Source: Halictus rubicundus (lineage: Eukaryota; Arthropoda; Insecta; Hymenoptera; Halictidae). Taken from it: a DNA stretch of 64,000 nt. Below the pieces are notes generated by a model. The model had not been told where the DNA came from and did no database searches. It saw only the letters and a list, made by a program, of their open reading frames with translations. The translations under genes and the position numbers were made by a program. Numbering within the stretch: position 1 is the first letter of the stretch; each line of letters begins with the position of its first letter. The DNA lies in assembly GCF_050948215.1 (NCBI RefSeq), contig NW_027488958.1, forward strand, positions 1 to 64,000, given 5' to 3'. Below are positions 61,300 through 64,000 of this stretch, piece after piece.

Positions 61300-64000
61300 G
61301 GATAGGATAGAGGATATAATAGGATAGAGGATAGGATAGGATAGAGGATAGGACAGGATAGACGATAGGATAGATGATAGGATATAGGATTGGATAGGAT
61401 TGAGTATAGTATGGGATAGAGGATAGGATATAATGGGATAGGATAGAGGATAGGATAGGATACAGAAGAGGATAGGATAGCGGATAGGATAGGATAGAGG
61501 ATACGATAGGGGATTGAATAGGATAGAGGATAGTATAGGATAGCGGATAGGATAGGATAGAGGATAGGATGGGATAGAGGATACGATAGGGGATTCGATA
61601 GGATAGAGGATAGGATAGGATAGAGGATAGGATAGGATAGAGGATAGGATAGGATAGAGGATAGGATAGGATAGAGGATAGGATAGGATAGAGGATAGGA
61701 TAGGATAGAGGATAGGATAGGATAGAGGATAGGATAGGATAGAGGATAGGGTATAATAGAGGATAGGATACAGGATAGAATAGCATAGAGGATGGGATAT
61801 GATAGAGGATAGGATAGGATAGAGGATAGGATAGGATAGAGGATAGGACAGGATAGACGATAGGATAGATGATAGGATATAGGATTGGATAGGATTGAGG
61901 ATAATATGAGATAGAGGATAGGATAGGATGGGATAGGATAGAGGATAGGATAGGATACAGAAGAGGATAGGATAGCGGATAGGATAGGATAGAGGATAGG
62001 ATAGGATTGAGGATAGGATAGGATAGAGGATAGGATGGGGTAGAGGATAGGATATGATAGAGAATAGGATAGGATAGCGGATAGGATAGGATAGAGGATA
62101 GGACAGGATTGAGGATAGGATAGTATAGAGGATAGGATAGGATAGAGGATAGGATAGGATAGAGGATACGATAGGGGATTGAATAGGATAGAGGGTAGGA
62201 TAGGTTAGGATACAGGATAGGATAGGATAGAGGATACGATAGGATAGAGGATAGGATAGGATAGAGGATAGGATAGAATAGAGCATAGAATAGGATAGTG
62301 GATAGGATAGAGGATAGGATAGGATAGAGGATAGGATAGGATAGAGGATAGGATAGGATAGTGGATAGGATAGGATGGAGGATAGGATAGGATAGAGGAT
62401 AGGATAGGATAGAGGATAGGATAGGATAGAGGATAGGATAGGATAGAGGATAGGATAGGATAGAGGATAGGATAGGATAGAGGATAGGATAGGATAGAGG
62501 ATAGGATAGGATAGAGGATAGGATAGGATAGAGGATAGGATAGGATAGAGGATAGGATAGGATAGAGGATAGAGGATAGGATAGGATAGAGGATAGGAAG
62601 GGATAGAGGATAGGATAGGATAGACGATAGGATAGATGATAGGATATAGGATTGGATAGGATTGAGGATAATATGGGATAGAGGATAGGATAGGATTGGA
62701 TAGGATATTGGATAGGATAGGATAGAGGATAGGATATGATAAACAATAGGATAGGATATCGGATAGGATAGGATAGAGAATAGGATAGGATAGCGGATAG
62801 GATAGGATAGAGGATAGGATATAGGATTGGATAGGATTGAGGATATTATGGGATAGAGGATAGGATAGGATAGGATAGAGGATAGGATAGGATAGAGGAT
62901 AGGATAGGATAGAGGATAGGATAGGATAGAGGATAGGGTAGGATAGAGGATAGGATAGGATAGCGGGTAGGATAGGATAGAGGATAGGATAGGATAGAGG
63001 ATACGATAGGATGGACAATAGGATAGGATAGCAGATATGATAGGATAGAGGATAAGATAGGATAGAGGATACGATAGGGGATTGAATAGGATAGAGGATA
63101 GTATAGGATAGCGGATAGGATAGGATAGAGGATAGGATGGGAAAGAGGATACGATAGGGGATTCGATAGGATAGAGGATAGGATAGGATAGAGGATAGGA
63201 TAGGATAGAGGATAGGATAGGATAGAGGATAGGATATAATAGAGGATAGGATACAGGATAGAATAGCATAGAGGATGGGATAGGATAGAGGATATAATAG
63301 GATAGAGGATAGGATAGGATAGAGGATAGGACAGGATAGACGATAGGATAGATGATAGGATATAGGATTTTATAGGATTGAGTATAATATGGGATAGAGG
63401 ATAGGATAGGATGGGATAGGATAGAGGATAGGATAGGATACAGAAGAGGATAGGATAGCGGATAGGATAGGATAGAGGATACGATAGGGGATTGAATAGG
63501 ATAGAGGATAGTATAGGATAGAGGATAGGATAGGATAGAGGATAGGATAGGATAGAGGATAGGATAGGATAGAGGATAGGATAGGATAGAGGATAGGATA
63601 GGATAGAGGATAGGATAGGATAGAGGATAGGATAGGATAGAGGATAGGGTATAATAGAGGATAGGATACAGGATAGAATAGCATAGAGGATGGGATATGA
63701 TAGAGGATAGGATAGGATAGAGGATAGGATAGGATAGAGGATAGGACAGGATAGACGATAGGATAGATGATAGGATATAGGATTGGATAGGATTGAGGAT
63801 AATATGAGATAGAGGATAGGATAGGATGGGATAGGATAGAGGATAGGATAGGATACAGAAGAGGATAGGATAGCGGATAGGATAGGATAGAGGATAGGAT
63901 AGGATTGAGGATAGGATAGGATAGAGGATAGGATGGGGTAGAGGATAGGATATGATAGAGAATAGGATAGGATAGCGGATAGGATAGGATAGAGGATAGG
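61300..64000 (+). repeat. right-end duplication of 1.9-2.0 kb
   Basis: Markers at 61402 (GAGTATA) and 61503 (ACGATAGGGG) recur at 63380 and 63481, a shift of 1,978. Markers at 61749 (GGGTATAATAG) and 62061 (AGAATAGG) recur at 63647 and 63959, a shift of 1,898. The 80-base change is a block present only in the left copy. The second copy runs off the window. Confidence 0.8.

Larger units (their letters stand above)
34315..64000 (+). repeat. 17-bp GGATA-based satellite array, about 29.7 kb, open at the right
   Basis: The array fills the window from 34315 to its end without any foreign insertion that I can see. The base unit is GGATAGGATAGGATAGA, that is three GGATA pentamers plus GA. Units with two or four pentamers (12 or 22 bp) and point variants (GCGGATA, TACGATAGGGGATT, TATTATGGGATAG, GATGACAGGAAAGG) are scattered through it. 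About 1,700 units fit the length. The plus strand is almost devoid of C. Variant units recur in fixed order, giving higher-order repeats listed separately. The minus strand carries open frames of up to 3,215 codons in all three frames, because it almost lacks G and the unit has no TAA. They translate as a 17-residue Ser/Tyr/Pro/Leu/Ile repeat and are not annotated as genes. The function is unknown; subtelomeric or pericentromeric satellites are usual homes for such arrays. Confidence 0.97.

Noticed and set aside
53371..63018. 3,215-codon minus-strand open frame in the satellite, and the other giant frames at 33985-39522, 41216-47602 and 49493-56338
   Set aside because: The minus strand of the array almost lacks G, so TAG and TGA cannot form and the unit has no TAA. 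All three frames are open over the same bases, and start codons arise only from chance GGATGGG variants. Composition explains the frames fully.
34315..64000. CRISPR array
   Set aside because: Repeats are contiguous 17-bp units without unique spacers, and the DNA is eukaryotic in character. This is a satellite.

Overview
The window looks like non-coding or intergenic DNA from an insect nuclear genome, most likely a hymenopteran (ant, bee or wasp). This is an inference. It rests on the unusually CpG-rich single-copy DNA, the absence of operons or bacterial signals, a mobile-element load of Ty3/Gypsy LTR retrotransposons and TA-flanked MITEs, and a very long simple satellite. No conserved host protein-coding gene could be recognised on either strand. 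The many open frames in the left half, up to 264 codons, show no family motif and are what CpG-rich, stop-poor DNA gives by chance.

Layout. 1-8.2 kb: CpG-rich unique DNA with a diverged 106-bp repeat pair, two patches of the same degenerate TTAGCTAGA-type repeat, and a 198-bp TA-flanked MITE at 7.4 kb. 8,217-13,234: a complete, apparently very young Ty3/Gypsy retrotransposon with two identical 194-bp LTRs, a 4-bp target duplication and one intact 1,421-codon Gag-Pol frame. 13.2-34.3 kb: unique DNA containing several small minisatellites (99-bp, about 155-bp, 41-bp and 40-bp units), microsatellites, a second TA-flanked MITE-like element (24,879-25,537) and weaker inverted-repeat elements with TTAA-like ends. 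34,315-64,000, running off the window: one uninterrupted satellite array of nearly 30 kb.

The satellite is the most striking object. Its base unit is 17 bp (GGATAGGATAGGATAGA), itself three GGATA pentamers plus GA. Roughly 1,700 units are present. Variant units are arranged in higher-order repeats: about 6.0-6.7 kb (37.3-51.1 kb), 3,630 bp (54.0-61.3 kb) and about 1.9-2.0 kb (61.3-64.0 kb), with a local 337-bp duplication. The + strand is almost free of C. The complementary strand is therefore almost free of G, cannot form TAG or TGA, and rarely forms TAA. That alone produces giant minus-strand open frames (up to 3,215 codons) translating as a 17-residue Ser/Tyr/Pro/Leu/Ile repeat. They are open in all three minus frames and are treated here as an artefact, not as genes.

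Only the retrotransposon encodes a recognisable set of functions: capsid/nucleocapsid, protease, reverse transcriptase, RNase H and integrase in one polyprotein, with LTRs carrying ends and a polyadenylation signal. The rest of the annotation is repeats and unassigned non-coding DNA.
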